64,000 nucleotides of DNA, from positions 3,100,001 to 3,164,000 of the forward strand of contig NC_135257.1 of assembly GCF_964204865.1 (NCBI RefSeq), read 5' to 3'. Both the position numbers and the translations under genes were made by a program. The stretch is from Styela clava (lineage: Eukaryota > Chordata > Ascidiacea > Stolidobranchia > Styelidae). The notes under the pieces were generated by a model that had not been told where the DNA came from, did not search any database, and worked only from the letters and a program-made list of their open reading frames with translations. Shown piece by piece: positions 35,031 through 49,100 of this stretch. Every line of letters starts with the position of its first letter. Position 1 is the stretch's first letter.

Positions 35031-37023
35031 TTGTTGGATTCCTCCATAATCAGCGTAAACGGCGATAAAATAATTGAAAATAAAACAAGACAAATAAATA
35101 AAACTTTTACAGATCCAGGGAAGCAAACAAAACCTTAAGTAAAGTTTAAAACGTACAGATTTTAGATTGAAATTTGTTGTCAAAAAAAGTGGAACGTGTT
35201 CGCTCACCCAAAAATATTGTATTTATGTTTATTCGTCTCGTAAAAGCAATATAAAAGAGTTAGTAATTATAGATACTGAAGGCGGGATGTATGCACAATA
35301 TCATACTGGCCTCATACACGGGTTAGAGTGGAGTATACGAAATGTATATATGTATATATGTGCAATATAAAGTTAAATAAAACACGCACGTACACACACA
35401 CACATACCCAGGCTTATCCATGCGAGTGAGATCCCAAGTGCTACGTCCCATGGGATGAGACAGGCATAAATTGTTATGGGATGGGACTGAAAAATATGTA
35501 ACGTAGACAAGCCTGCATGCGCGCCAATTTATCCTGTCAATATATAGGAAATTTCAACGTAATATATCTTAGACATAATGAGCATCAGCAGGACTTTGAT
35601 TTGCAGTTTGCCTTTTGTATACAAATTCTCCTAAAACTTTTTTTATCAATACATCACGATGAACTCCACAGTAGAGAGCAACGCCAGAATGGGCACGAAA
35701 GTCCAATGACAAATGACATTAAAATCTGGACGCGTATTGAAAAAAGTGATGGAGCATTGCTGCGGAAAACACGTTATTCGATCAGCGAAGCGTTGAATTA
35801 AATCCGGAGAATCGGCTTATGACATGACTTCACTAAATCTAACCCGACGAGGGCACACGTTTCCAATTACAGTATATTAAACCGAGTAAAACACATCATA
35901 GGAATCAGACCCAATGCATCATATCGACTACTCAATTTGGCTAACATCCGCGGGATCGGATCTGAGATGAAAGAAAGCAACCCACACCTTTCAAATTTCG
36001 AAGCCTTACAGAATGAAACTATAGTCGCATGATAAAAGTTAACAACGCTGATCAACTGGTAGCAAAGAAAATAAAGCTTTTTGGTGGGGGGGGGGGGGGG
36101 GGGGGGGGGGCGTAGAAATCAAACAAAAAAGCATCACCACTATTACGACAATGAAAAACTGTGATTATTTGACGATGATAGTTGTAGCTGATATTCGGAG
36201 AGCCGGTGAAGCACCTGTAGCGAAGAGGAAGGGTGAGTGGCAAGCGGGCACAATTTTCTGTGTACAAAATGTTGCACCGAAAAAAATCTTTGATCACAAA
36301 AATTGAAATCCAGCTAAAATTTTAGTTAGTCGAATAGCCCAGTCAGAAAAATATATTGAGTACAATACAAATGAGACGTTTTCAAGTATATATGAATGCC
36401 ATACCATCACGGGCACAGCTTGATTATACGTCAATTGGTCGCATTGATTTATCTAAGTCGATTCAATGACCGATAAAGGCTATGCAGATATTTGCTGAAT
36501 TTTATATTCCACAAAAATACAGTGTAAATATTGGAGATATATCAAATTAATTCAGTAGCTTGACCTACATTACTTATGCGACAACACTTGGAACATTCCA
36601 TACGCAAACATGTTCAAGATAACCTACTTTACTGTAAATGTACACAAAGTAAATGTATGCGCATGTTGAGAGTTGCATCCAGACTTCCTGAAGTAAAATA
36701 GATACTCTATTCATATTTTATCCAAAATACAATTTTACATTGATTGCATATTTACTCGGTCGATGATGCGCTCAGCATCCACGAAAAAATTTATTATGTC
36801 ATGCTTGATTGAAGGTGCTGTGACAACGCAATATCGATATTTCATTGGCCCACATTCAGTTCAACCTTCACAAGTGCAACTTTCTTACAGCACCATAAGA
36901 GAAAAAATTTCCAAGGCATTCACAGACCCCTTGTCCCTGAATTAAAACAGAGTCCATTTTGCGTATGCACGCAGTTCGAATGAGCAAGCTTCAGCGAGTT
37001 ACAGGAAGACAGATCTTGTGGAA
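35031..37023. other. Region upstream of the giant gene, no gene seen
   Basis: Contains a short CA microsatellite near 35385-35405 and an uninterrupted run of 25 G at 36086-36110. The promoter of the downstream gene must lie here or just before it; no TATA box is clear. No exon was recognised. Confidence 0.4.
36086..36110 (+). repeat. Homopolymer run of 25 G
   Basis: Uninterrupted guanines in an otherwise AT-rich region; capable of G-quadruplex formation. Its length is likely unreliable in an assembly. Confidence 0.85.
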
Positions 37024-37155
37024 ATGGTGTTCCACAACTTCTCTGTCACAATAAGTGTCGTTATCGCCATTGCAGTGTTGGTGACATTTATCGACAAATG
37101 TGATGGACAAACTAGATCTCGCGTTAGACCTGCTCAGCCTGTATATCAGCATCAG
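37024..37155 (+). other. Exon 1 of the giant gene: signal peptide
   Basis: This 44-codon exon runs from ATG to a GTAAGT donor, phase 0. It encodes a short N-region, the hydrophobic core VVIAIAVLVTF and a polar c-region ending DKCDG, followed by the mature start QTRSRVRPAQPVYQHQ. An upstream in-frame GTG at 37018 is not a plausible start. Confidence 0.85.
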
Positions 37156-40100
37156 GTAAGTGCTGGCGTGGCGATTAAAGGAAAATACGGGTATTTAAAG
37201 CTATTTGGTTCGAGCTCTTATTTCAATAGAGTCATAAGTTCTTCAGTTCAATAGTTCATTTGCACTTTATGTATTGTGTAAAAGACTAAAAATTTAAATA
37301 TATAATTGTAAAAATTAGGCATAAATACAGTAGCATTCCATATATACTGTATTAACGGAAAGTTTTCTACGACAGAGAATTCCAGGATCGTATAATCCTA
37401 CTTCTCAGAGGCAACGTGGTCGTACGCCCTGGATGAATGAAGTCGATGTTTCATTACGAAGAATCGACACAGATGTTAAGCTCATGAAGTCAACCTTATC
37501 TTCTTTGGAAAGTAGATTGTCTATAACATTGTCAGCAACAATTTCAAGAAGGCTTAGTGGTAAATATTTGTTATAATTCTCCTGCAAATAGGCGAGCGAG
37601 TTTCAAGCTTTACGATACTTTGAAATGCGAAGTTACCATGAACTTTTGGTAAATTGACGGACTTTTTTTACCGACAGGGTGCAATTGTAATGCACAAAGT
37701 TGTGCTAGTATTCCACCAAACCTATCAATTAGAGAAACAAAAATATAGCGTTTTATGGGAATTTGGATCTTGGCGGTTATTTTGTAGGGATTTTTATGAA
37801 CCTCGTTTTTGAGAGGTTTGTTTCCAGTCGCAGCTGAGCGCAGTGAACTGAGAGAACGTTTTGATTTTCAATTGCTAATGGGCTTTTCTTCTGGCATAAC
37901 CCGGTAAAAATAATTATGCTTTTTGACAGCCCATTTTTATGCATACGTATGCATCGTCGCGCATTACCAGGATCAGTACGCTTCAATTTTCATGTTGAGA
38001 AGCTCCGCGATAAGCTATTTTCCTAAATGTGTAACTACAAGCTAGTACTCTACTTGTGAACGTTGCTCGAGGTACACTGGTTTGTATCGGTTTGGGGGCA
38101 ATATCTGAAAAAGCGTTTCAAAATTATTGGTATTGCAAAACCATCAGTATCAAAATCATGGATCCTATAAATGGGACTCTCAGATCTGGAATACTTGGAT
38201 GGACTTTTATTATCTGAACGATGTAGAAAATTTTTCTTCAGCTTATATTTACCGTATATTCGTATGCGTTGAAATGAAATACCTTAAATTCGGTTTATTG
38301 CTCTCAGATGATCTGTTTATTAAGTGATATGAACACACGTGCACTGTCAGCATGACGTGAAACTAGAGAAAGGCATGTGCATCGGCTGGAGTCCTCGAAT
38401 ACGTTTGCAACTGACGAGCATCTGCGCTACGCTCGTTCAAATTTATATTTGGGGGAAATGCCCCTAATCGCCCATTTCAACGGTAGAGCCCTTCAAATCA
38501 TGAAACTCTCCGGCGACGTAGTATGCTCTATGATCAAGCATTTTATCGGTTTTCCTCTTACACATCATGATAAATATCGAACATCTGAATGTATAGCTTG
38601 GAACCGCAACAAAAAACTTGCTTATGAAAGGAAACGGCGAATATATTGAATTGTACCTCAAAACGCACGTGTTTTGCAGGAATACTTGATATCACGAATG
38701 ATCATGAAACTCGAATTAAAAAAACAGAAGACAAACTCAATCGTATTGAACGAGAAGTGGAGATGATGAAACATGGCAATTCGGAAGTTTTGAGAACTAA
38801 CGGTATGTTCGTAACTACTATTAAAGTAAACTAAGAGTATCGGTTAAATTGCGATGATTTGAGGACGAATGTCCAAGGATCCTCATGTGCACTGTTAATA
38901 TTTTTAAGTAAAAGGCGACAACTCGCTCATGCTACAATGAATAATGACTAGACCATATTGGATCCAGGAATCAGGGGTCAGATGTTCAGATCTCAAATGC
39001 AATTTTCAAATGATGCAAAATTCTCGGTACTCTAGCACTGATTTTCGTTTCGATGGTTCAACGTTTTCAAGAATGTCTCAAATATTGGCTTTTGCAAATT
39101 CAGCCAATAAATTTATGAATAATCATTTATCATAATAAGAACAAAACGCTGGTTTTGTAAATACATTGACATTCTCTCTCAAAATGACAGTATACAAAAT
39201 CTGAAACATCTGTATTACAGCAAGAGTATTCAGAGACAATGGCAACCGGCGATCGTTTGTACTTTACAACACGTTTCTATTACTCGAAATTTTTTCATCC
39301 AATTTATTATATAATTGCTTTCAACAGATGATGATTTGTATATAAGCAAGGATAACACTGGTAGTGATATATTAGAAATTTCAAAAAGCCTTGGGTATTT
39401 GAAAGAAAGTGTTTCCATCCATTCCAGTCTTATAAAGAAATGTTTGAATGATTCGGAATCACAGAATTTCAGGTGAGAAAGCGAATAAAAATTGCTTATG
39501 TTTTATTTTCAGAATTTATTGTTCTCTTCCCTAAGAGATTTTGCACAGACGTATTACCATGGTAGCATTATTTATGATATGTTTAAAAAGGGTTTTTGAT
39601 TTGTGCTACCATTTTCACTAGTGTCTAAATATCGTTTTACTTCTTTCAAACAGGATGCAAGCCATTCAATCAAAAATTCAGCAAATTGAAGATGACAATT
39701 TCGAAAAAACAACAACCCATTGCTGTGAAAACTTTGTTCGAAATGTCTCAGAAATAGAAATTAAACTTCTGCACCGAATCTCCAACGTAGAAAACGCCTC
39801 AATGGTATTTTTACATCTCATCAATTTACCTTGTGACTTTGGGGCACGCTATAATTATTCGAATAAAATTGTCCCAATATTTGCTATATGCTTTCTACTT
39901 TGACTATTTCCGTCACATACATCATTAAGATATTTATTGAGATAATATCTGAGAAGAAACTTTCGTCTGAAAGTAAATTGACCCTTACCGCTAGTTTGTC
40001 TCAAGCTCTCACGTACCAGCCTTCTAATAACAAACTACGAAGAAAAATGTCATCATGTACTGCCAATTTTACTTAGCTCCAAATAATGATGCTCGTTTCT

Positions 40101-43100
40101 GTGTTGGCACGTGTAGGTTGAAAATCGTATATTTCATATTTTATCCTTTCTGCTTCGAGGTTAGTTCTTATCAAATCATCCATAAAATCTACCAAAAATT
40201 AATATAACTCATTGTAGTTGCAACTAAAAAATTGTCTGATGTCCATTTCAAATAAATAACCGATATTTAGATCAACCACAACCATCCGTATCTAAAAGAT
40301 TTGATAAATTGCAGGTCCTAGATAAAAACACCAAACTACTCGCCGGCACATTACAAAGCCTGATTAAATCAAACGAAAGCGCAGGAGAGCAAAAAGAATA
40401 CGATTATGGAACGTTGGATGACGATATCAGTGATCAACTCATCCACTTTGAAATATTCGATGGAGACTATCCACTGACAGAGGGTGCCAATCTCAATAGA
40501 TCTCAAGTTGCGCGAATAGTATCAAATTCTGAGATTGAAAATGCTTTGTTGGAGTTTGGCAACAAGCTTCATAGCTTTGAAGAAAGATTAAAAGTACTAA
40601 ATCAATCTGAGAGTACTAGCGAACTTGATGTTAGAATGGAGAACGAAGAATTGAACATTTCTATTCATGAATTATCTAAGCGGCTTGATTTAATATTCTC
40701 TCGCGTTGAAATCCAAGAAAGCTCACTCGAAGATATCACTGAAGTTCAAAGCAATAGGTCTCAGGAGGTGGAAAATGTTAATGTTCGATTCGATGTCGTC
40801 CGCTCTGCGTTTCAGAGAGCTAATGCAGAACTAGTTGGAGGAATAAGATCGAATCGTCGAATACTAGAAGCTGCTGTGAAATCTATACGAGAGAAGACTC
40901 AAGATGATCGTCGTCAGAATTCTGCCATAATAAATCTTCGACGTAGAATAAGAAATATAGAAGGTGTGGTATTCAATATGACTTCCATGAATAGTTGCTT
41001 CTTCCATATCAGTTGATGCTTATACATAGCCTTGCTCGGATGAGAGAGCAAAATTCCTTGTTGAAATCTGTTTCAAAATCTCAGTTTTAACCGGATTTTG
41101 GCAATACATGCACAAAGTCCACGACGGTCATCTATGACAAACGCCAGACATTTTTATATCTCGAATGAGATAGGATCGCAATCTGGTTAAATTCATAAAA
41201 TTTGTGATGAATATAATAAACTTCGAATTAGAGTGTCAAAATCAAAATATTTTATATTGCAGTTTGAACTTTCTCTCACTTTCAGGTCTTAAGTTGAGAA
41301 ATGCTGTCAATGAAGAAGATTTCCAACAATTTAATAAAAGCACAAACGAGAGGATTTCACATCTGGAGAATGAAATTGAATTATTCAAGCAAGAAAAACT
41401 GATAAATCCATTAGACACCAATGCACTGACAAAGAATGACGTGAAATTGTTGATTGGTGATGCAATGTTCGGAATAAATAAGCAAGTCAAAAACAATGTT
41501 GGACTGTTAGCAAATGTTGCAAACACATCTCGTCATATTGCGTATCTGGAGTCGGAGGTATTGTAGTTTAGGAACAAAATTATATCATCTTTTGAAAATG
41601 TGAACAGACATACACGCATATTTGTTTATCATTCATTAAACAAGAAAATATTAATGAAAATATGATCACACTAAATTACAGGAAGCCAGAAATTTTCAAA
41701 GGGGCGAGTTCTGAAATTTCTATTTGTCAAGTTAGATCGAGACCGCTATAGCAGGTCCGACCGAACGCCAGAAAACGTGTGTTTCCATGAGTCATGAGGG
41801 TTTGAAAAGCGTTTCGAGTACCTAAAAATTGCTATGTATGATACAGAAAGATGCTTTTTTACATTTTAAAGGGGTGGGGGCCAACCCCCAAAACCACCCT
41901 CTGGCTATGCCCCTGCTAAACTATACGCAAGAATATTTGTAAAAATTGGAAAATATATTATCAGAATGATGTTAATTACCACGTCCATACTACCTCAGGA
42001 TGTAACATATTTCTTTAACTCCACCTTTGTATTACATTCCCTCCTATGGATAATGGGGCAAATAGCTGTGACATCCATCTAAAACCACTTTATTCGCCTT
42101 ACAATGAAACTCAAACTGCAAGCTTGTATTCTATTTTACCCCTGCGATGAAACACTTCGGACGATAATTATTACCTTTTCTTCTTGTCAATGAGCAAGAC
42201 GGCAATGAGCAAGATATTTTACCCCTTGCCTGAAATTACCAAAGAAGAATTTCATATTTTATGAGAACTATCCATTTAATTCAGATACGAACTTTTTCTC
42301 ACGAACTTCCATCAATAATCAGATTGAAGGAAGACGTGGCAAGCACAATAAATTTACGAAATTTGGTTCTGAGAAATTCTGGTGATGTCACAAAAGTACA
42401 CGACTCATTTGATGAAATCAAGACAACAGTGACAGAGAGTAAACGGAAATTGGATGAAATTGACCTGGATGTCCAAGAACTGCGATCTTTAACAAGTGAT
42501 ATAACGTAAGCAATCCATATAAAGATACTTTGAATACTATATCTCGATTTATTTTTCGATACTTTAATTCACAGGGCATCCGGAATTCCATTCCCACTTA
42601 TTAGATTTGTAGTGATGAGTAAGTAAGAATCATGGATCTTTTAAAATTCGAAATTGCTTTACCGTTATCCACAATTGAATTTACTTGAAGTAGTACAACC
42701 ACGTACAACCAATAGCTGCAATAAAACTAGCGTGCTTCCTAAACAAAGTACGGATTAGTGTACTGAGCACATGGCTGACTAACTTTTGAAAAGTATTTAT
42801 TATTCATTGGCTGATTATGGTCATACCCGTTGCATGCACATATTAAAAATAGTTATGTATTTTCTTATTTGACTGCATAGATTCAGACAAGAAAATTCTC
42901 AAGAAAAACTGACAGAGATATCTGACACTCTGAGAGATACTCAAAAGCAAATAAGACTTTATGCACTCACCACTAAAAGAAATATGACAGATATAATGTA
43001 CGGAATACAGAGGATTCGATCGAAAGCTGAAGAATATGATAGTAAAAATACAGTACTCAACGAAAAAACTAACGCTTTGAGTACTGCGCTTGATGATTTC

Positions 43101-46100
43101 AAGCGGGATTCAGAAATAGAAAAAGCAAAAAGTCAAAGATCGCAACTTGAAATAACTAACAGAGTAGATGGCTTAAAATTATCGCTGTTTGGATTAAAAG
43201 AATCGACCAATACATGGAAAACCAAAACAGAAAATGAAATTTCTATTCTTCAGTATACAGCTGAAGACAGCAAAGCATCGATAACTGAAGCAGTCAATAA
43301 TATTCTTGATTTGACGACAGATGTTAATGTTATCAAGCAACATCGTATACAAGAATTGGAAGAAAAGAACTTAATGAAGCAAAAGCTTGAGTTTGTAGAA
43401 GGTAAATTAATTCGTAAGAAACTTTGTGAATAATTTCAATAATTGAATATTCTGCATACGAACAATTTTAGACCATTCAAAAGTTCGTAATTTTAAATTG
43501 TTTCTCGTGGTCGAGCAAATGGAAATTTATCGAGATATTACGGTAGTTATAATTGGTATTGACATAACAGTTGTTTGAGTTAACAAAGTCGCTAAAACAG
43601 GAATGGTAACAGTAACTAAAATTCAAGTTTTAACTATCCCACAGTTTTTATATCTTAAACGTAGTAACTGTGCCTGTGTGAACGAATGAGGTTTTATAAA
43701 TTTATTCCCTACAATCTGAGTCTAAACTGTAATCTTGAAACGATTGATCTATGTGAAGACAACGTTTCATCAATATGTACAAATTAAATATCCATACAAT
43801 GTTGATGGCGTTTAATTCTTTATTTTGTTAAATAATCATTTTCGAGGTTTTGTGTTATATTTATGCCCTATACCCTATATTGTTTCGTTGTTCATGATGT
43901 TGTATACCATTTCTTAGACAGTGTCAATCAACAAAAGCGGACTATGGAGGAGACAAAGATGGAAATTCGAAGAGCCGGACATTTCACAACTACCTTAGAG
44001 GAAAAGCTGAGAATGCTGGAAACAAAATTTAATGTTGTTGATCAGGCAGTAGAGAGCACAAGAATGATGGTCGTGAGACAAGTAATGTAATTTTATACCT
44101 ATGAAATCAAAAGTTCAGTCATAAAATATTTGTGTTTTTGTACAGATTAATTCAACCAACCAAAGTAGTGTACATTTATTGATATACCTAATATTACATG
44201 TAGAACATTCAATTGGTAGCTGATTAAAATCTGTTCTTTACGTTCTTTACAATTTTGTTTTTATTGGATATTTAGAGACAGATTTCGAACAGAACACGAC
44301 TATTCACATCAGAAAACAAAGAAAAGTTAGCATCTGTAGAACAGAAAATGCAACATATTTCATCCTCCATACAACAAATAAAAAACAATGTTAATAACCA
44401 TCAGATAGAACTGGATGGAATCGTGATAAATTCAGCAAATCAGAGCTCATCGATCCGTTTGCTTAAACAACAATTCAAATATGAATTTATGGGTAATAAA
44501 AACCACTTACTTTGCTGCCTTCTTGGTAATTAAATCATACAATATGCCAGATAAATAATATGAATATAATATAGTAGAACTGATTCACAATGATTTGGTA
44601 ATAAATATTCTGCCATTTTCACTCTTATGCCAGCATGTAACCAATACACAAGGTTTTCTGAATCTTCGCATATCTAATTTGCATGAATTTTTCTGCCACT
44701 CACAGGAAATTATTTACACAAGTTTAGGTGTATAGTGTAAGTGAAAGTTTATTTTGATTTCCTCCAAAAAAGGAAGCTCTAGAAGTATGTGCACCAAGAT
44801 GGCGCACAATCTGAACATAGTATGTGTACCAGGTTAGGGTTCAGGTTGTGCGCCATCTTAATGCACATACTTCTGGAGCGTCAAAAAAAGACATACACAA
44901 AACAATGAACACACAAAAGTTTGTGAAAATCAGGAAACTGGCAAAACCTTTAATAAATTTTAAGACATGCCGAAATACATGTGCCAGTTTACCCATCTCA
45001 CACACACAAAACATTTATAAAGAAAGATAAAAAAATATGAATGTGTATCATTCGGGCATCTAACTTGTGTTACATAAACACATACTCGGTTCAACTTGGG
45101 TATCTCTAGGACATCCATATTTCTGGTTGGGAAATGCCATTAATATTTACTTTATTTTTCATGTGTATTCATTGGAATCATATTTGTAGCACTAGAATTG
45201 TAGGTGTAATGATATTTTTGTCAATAATACATTGTTGTATTTACATACATCAGCATCTAATGCAACAAGACAACTTTTCTACAATGTAGCTGAACTGAAG
45301 CAGGCAATTGAGAGTTTGAAATACGAAATCAATGCAACGCAGGCTTTATACACCGCGAACAAGTTGCAGCAACGTGTTTTTGCTATAGGTTTATCTGATA
45401 TTGAATCAAGGTAAATAAATGTTCTTTTACACATTGAATACAGAAATGACTAATATTACCTTCATTTAGCCTATTATACCTACGTAGGATATTGGATACA
45501 TATGAAGTTTTTATGAGTGTTTTAGATCTTGGTAAGTTCCAATTGTTCAATTTCAATAATAACTAATTTTCTCCAGTGGCTCACTGGCATTGGCCACCAC
45601 TACCAGTCATCCCATTTCAAAGACGTCCCCCATACAAACAAGATAGCACCTTGGTCAAATTCTGAAATAGCCATAAATATCATATAAAAAAAAATCAAAC
45701 AAATACTTGTATTTTGATTACGCATATATATGCTAAAAATATAGTGACCTTTTTTTTTATAATGTTACAGAGTAGTTAAATGTGAAAATGACAACCAGCA
45801 ACAAAAATCTCAGCTTGATAGCGTAGAATCTGATTTGGAGAATAAAAATGCAGCCCAACGTTCTAACGTAGAAAAATTGTATGAAATAGAACATTCCTTA
45901 CTGGAAACTAAAGAGGTGATTTATTTTTAATCAGTATATGTCCTAGACAACATACTTTATCATTATATTTTTGAAAATTCAACTGTCTGAATTTCACTTT
46001 AAGTATATATCAATTACAACATATACCTCCAGTTTCCTGCCAAATTTAAGTATGATTATAGACCACTAAATTACATATATAGGCAGCCTATATGCTGATC

Positions 46101-49100
46101 CCACAATAAAACATTGCACCATGGCAATAATGTACACCAAATTTGACAGGAAATAGTTTGTAATGTATTCGCTCATTACGAGTATCAGAATTATCCTCTA
46201 CAATTTTTTTTCATTCGAATGTCCTTCTTTCTACACTCAAGGCTTCAAAACTTTCAAATGGAAAAATTGACAACTTGAAACAAGATAGGGACAATATGCA
46301 ATTTGAAGTTGATGTATTGGAGGAATCTATCAGAAATACTTTGAACAGAACTAGAGATATAAGGATAGCTGTTGATACTCTAAAGATAAAGGTTGGTATA
46401 TGTTATATTTGGAGGTCCTAAATATTTCGAAAAAAGGCAATTTATATCCTAATATACTTTATCACTTCAAAATAAATTCCTTTTTTGTTTTTTCATACAG
46501 TTCCCCCACCAATATACTGTACGGGATGTCCATCAATTTTGTCCAATCCAATTAGAAAAATTGTCACTCAACCACTCTTAGTGAAAGAATTCCAGGGTGA
46601 TCATTCCAACTGGATGACACTCCTGCCCATTTTGCAATGAATGTAAGAGATTGCTTGAGTGAAATTCTCCCAATTAGATTGGAAGATATGGTGATGCGGA
46701 GTGGTCTCCCTGTTCACCACAGTATAAAGGAAAGTGTACTCAACAAAAATCACTGATTGAATGCACTCAACGAATAAAAATTGAATGTATCAAAACTGAC
46801 AGCCATGTAGATTTATTGCATGCCAGTTTTGTGAAATGCATTAATATTTGCATTGCAAATGATATATTGAAGATGTTATTTGAATAAAAATGAATAGTGA
46901 AAATAATATTACTTTTAATTACATACTAAAAATATCTATTTATTCTATGTGTCCAGACCTTATGGACATCCTGTACATGTATTTAAAACGTAGAAAACAT
47001 AGGAAATTTACTGCCTATACCTGTACTTTATATTCTTCAGAATATTTTTTTCAAACAAGGTATACACTAATAATTCTAACAGAGTCAAGATCTTAAATTA
47101 TATCTGACACCAAAATTAAAGACATACTTGATAAGTATAAGCTTGTCACCAGGTGTTTTTTTTGGACCTCCTTGGTCCTTGAAGTATGTGCACCAAGATG
47201 GTGCACAACCTGAACATAGTATGTGTACCAGGTTAGGGTTAAGGTTATGTGACATCTTGGTGCACATACTTCAGGAGCACCGTTTTTTTGTATTTTGTAT
47301 CTGGGAATGAAGACTGCCTCGAGTTGAGTATATATTTCATTTGATCGATGAAGATGTCATAGTACGTTTGCTTGTATAGAGTCTTGTTATTTGCAATACT
47401 CCATGGAGTATAATTCATAATTATATTCAGGCCCATAGATTGGAATCACAACAGCAATCAAATATTCAAATGCTGAATGTTGTCGATAAAAAAACTGAAT
47501 CAAATGCAGAAAATTTCAGATCACAGGACAATGAAATTCGAACAATAAAGCAAGATTTGCTTCAATCCGTAGATAGTGCCCAGACTCTTACAGCTGATTT
47601 AAAACATGTGAAAGAAGAAACTGCGAATATCAATTTTCTGAAAACTAGGTTTGGAAAATAAATTCAGTCTGCATATGTTTTGTATTCTCACCTGTAATTT
47701 TTGGAAGTGGTTTATTTTACCCACAATGCCATTTAATAGTTAATTTTTCTACTAGTATGTTGCAGCTTTTTCACTGTCAAAGTACGAGACAAATTGAACC
47801 AACAACCTCCATTCTCGAAGTTTTTGTGATTGTAATAGGTTAAGTTACCTGACATCAGGAATAGATATCACTTCTTATATTCTACAGAATTGATGCATTT
47901 GAGAAAGTTGCTTCTTCACATGATAAAAAGATTGCAGAAAACAGTAATTCTATCACCTCACTTTGTAATGAAATGAACTCGACGGTTTCTGTGATACATC
48001 AATTACAACTATCCTTGTATGAAGAGAAACAAAGAACACATTCAAAGGAACAACAATTACATTCTGCTGCAAATGAACTCAGGGCAAAGATCTACCGTGT
48101 CAATTCCACTAGTATGCTGAATGAGGTACACTTTAATTCATATCACTTGTTATAAAATATCTAGACATATTTCTTCAACAATGCCTGATTTATTTTTATG
48201 CTTCTTTATACTTTTAGCTTTTCACTTCCAATGAACAATACTGATAGACCAGAGAGGTGTAGATATTTAAAAAACCCTTGAAATTATTATTTAATATTCA
48301 ATATTTGAAATATTCTTTTAACATTGCAGATTCGAATTTCAAGATTCCGCGATGAAGAAATTGTAAGAAACAATATATTATACAATTTGACAATTGATGT
48401 CAATTCTCTGGCAAGAATGATCGGTTTGTAATTTTATTAAAATACTTTGAATTGTACACAGTATTGGATGGAATACCATTAAGTTAAGCTGTGGTTAATC
48501 GCCCTAAAATAAAATAATCATTTTGTTGATCAGATCTCCAGAAAGTTTCCATCGAAGATACTGAGAACGTCCTCTCCAGAAATGTTCAATCTTTATCAAA
48601 AGAAATAAGGAGAAATGAAATGAAATTTTCAAAAATAAACAGCAAGATGTTTGAGGTTTGACACTATTTTTTTAACATATAATTATTAATCTAAATCGTT
48701 TTAATCCTATGTCATCAATTTAAATTATCAAATATTGAACCAAAATAATGTTTACCTGATTTACAGATCACCTAAAATATGGTGTGTTTTGACTACACTA
48801 CAGCCACTGTATAAAATTTGACAGCTAGGTACCTATAACTTATAACTTTTTTATCAAGATTCAATCAACTGTTGAAAATGATTCATCTGAATATGCAGAT
48901 CGAATCAGATCATTATCAAATTCTGTACATTCTCAAAAAGAAGCCCTTTTGGAAGTGCTGAATATATCTAGAGATAATGAAAGAAGATTAAATGGTGTAG
49001 ATGCTGAAATACTTCGCACAAAAGATGAACTAAACAACACTCTGATAAAAATAGAAGAAATTGATAATGAAATGAGAAACAAGTAGTTGATGTTATGACT

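Larger units (their letters stand above)
37376..48655 (+). other. Giant gene exons 2-18: N-terminal coiled-coil region
   Basis: Exons: 37376-37559, 38680-38802, 39328-39472, 39654-39804, 40315-40963, 41286-41557, 42285-42505, 42881-43401, 43918-44081, 44276-44492 (acceptor could be 44282), 45254-45410, 45771-45915, 46242-46391, 47431-47648, 47888-48125, 48330-48423, 48534-48655. Exon phases vary here, unlike the downstream part. The largest exon, 40315-40963, has an acidic insert (EYDYGTLDDD) and then long heptads (RVEIQESSLEDITEVQSN). Exon 42881-43401 is a continuous 173-codon helix-like segment. Confidence 0.85.
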
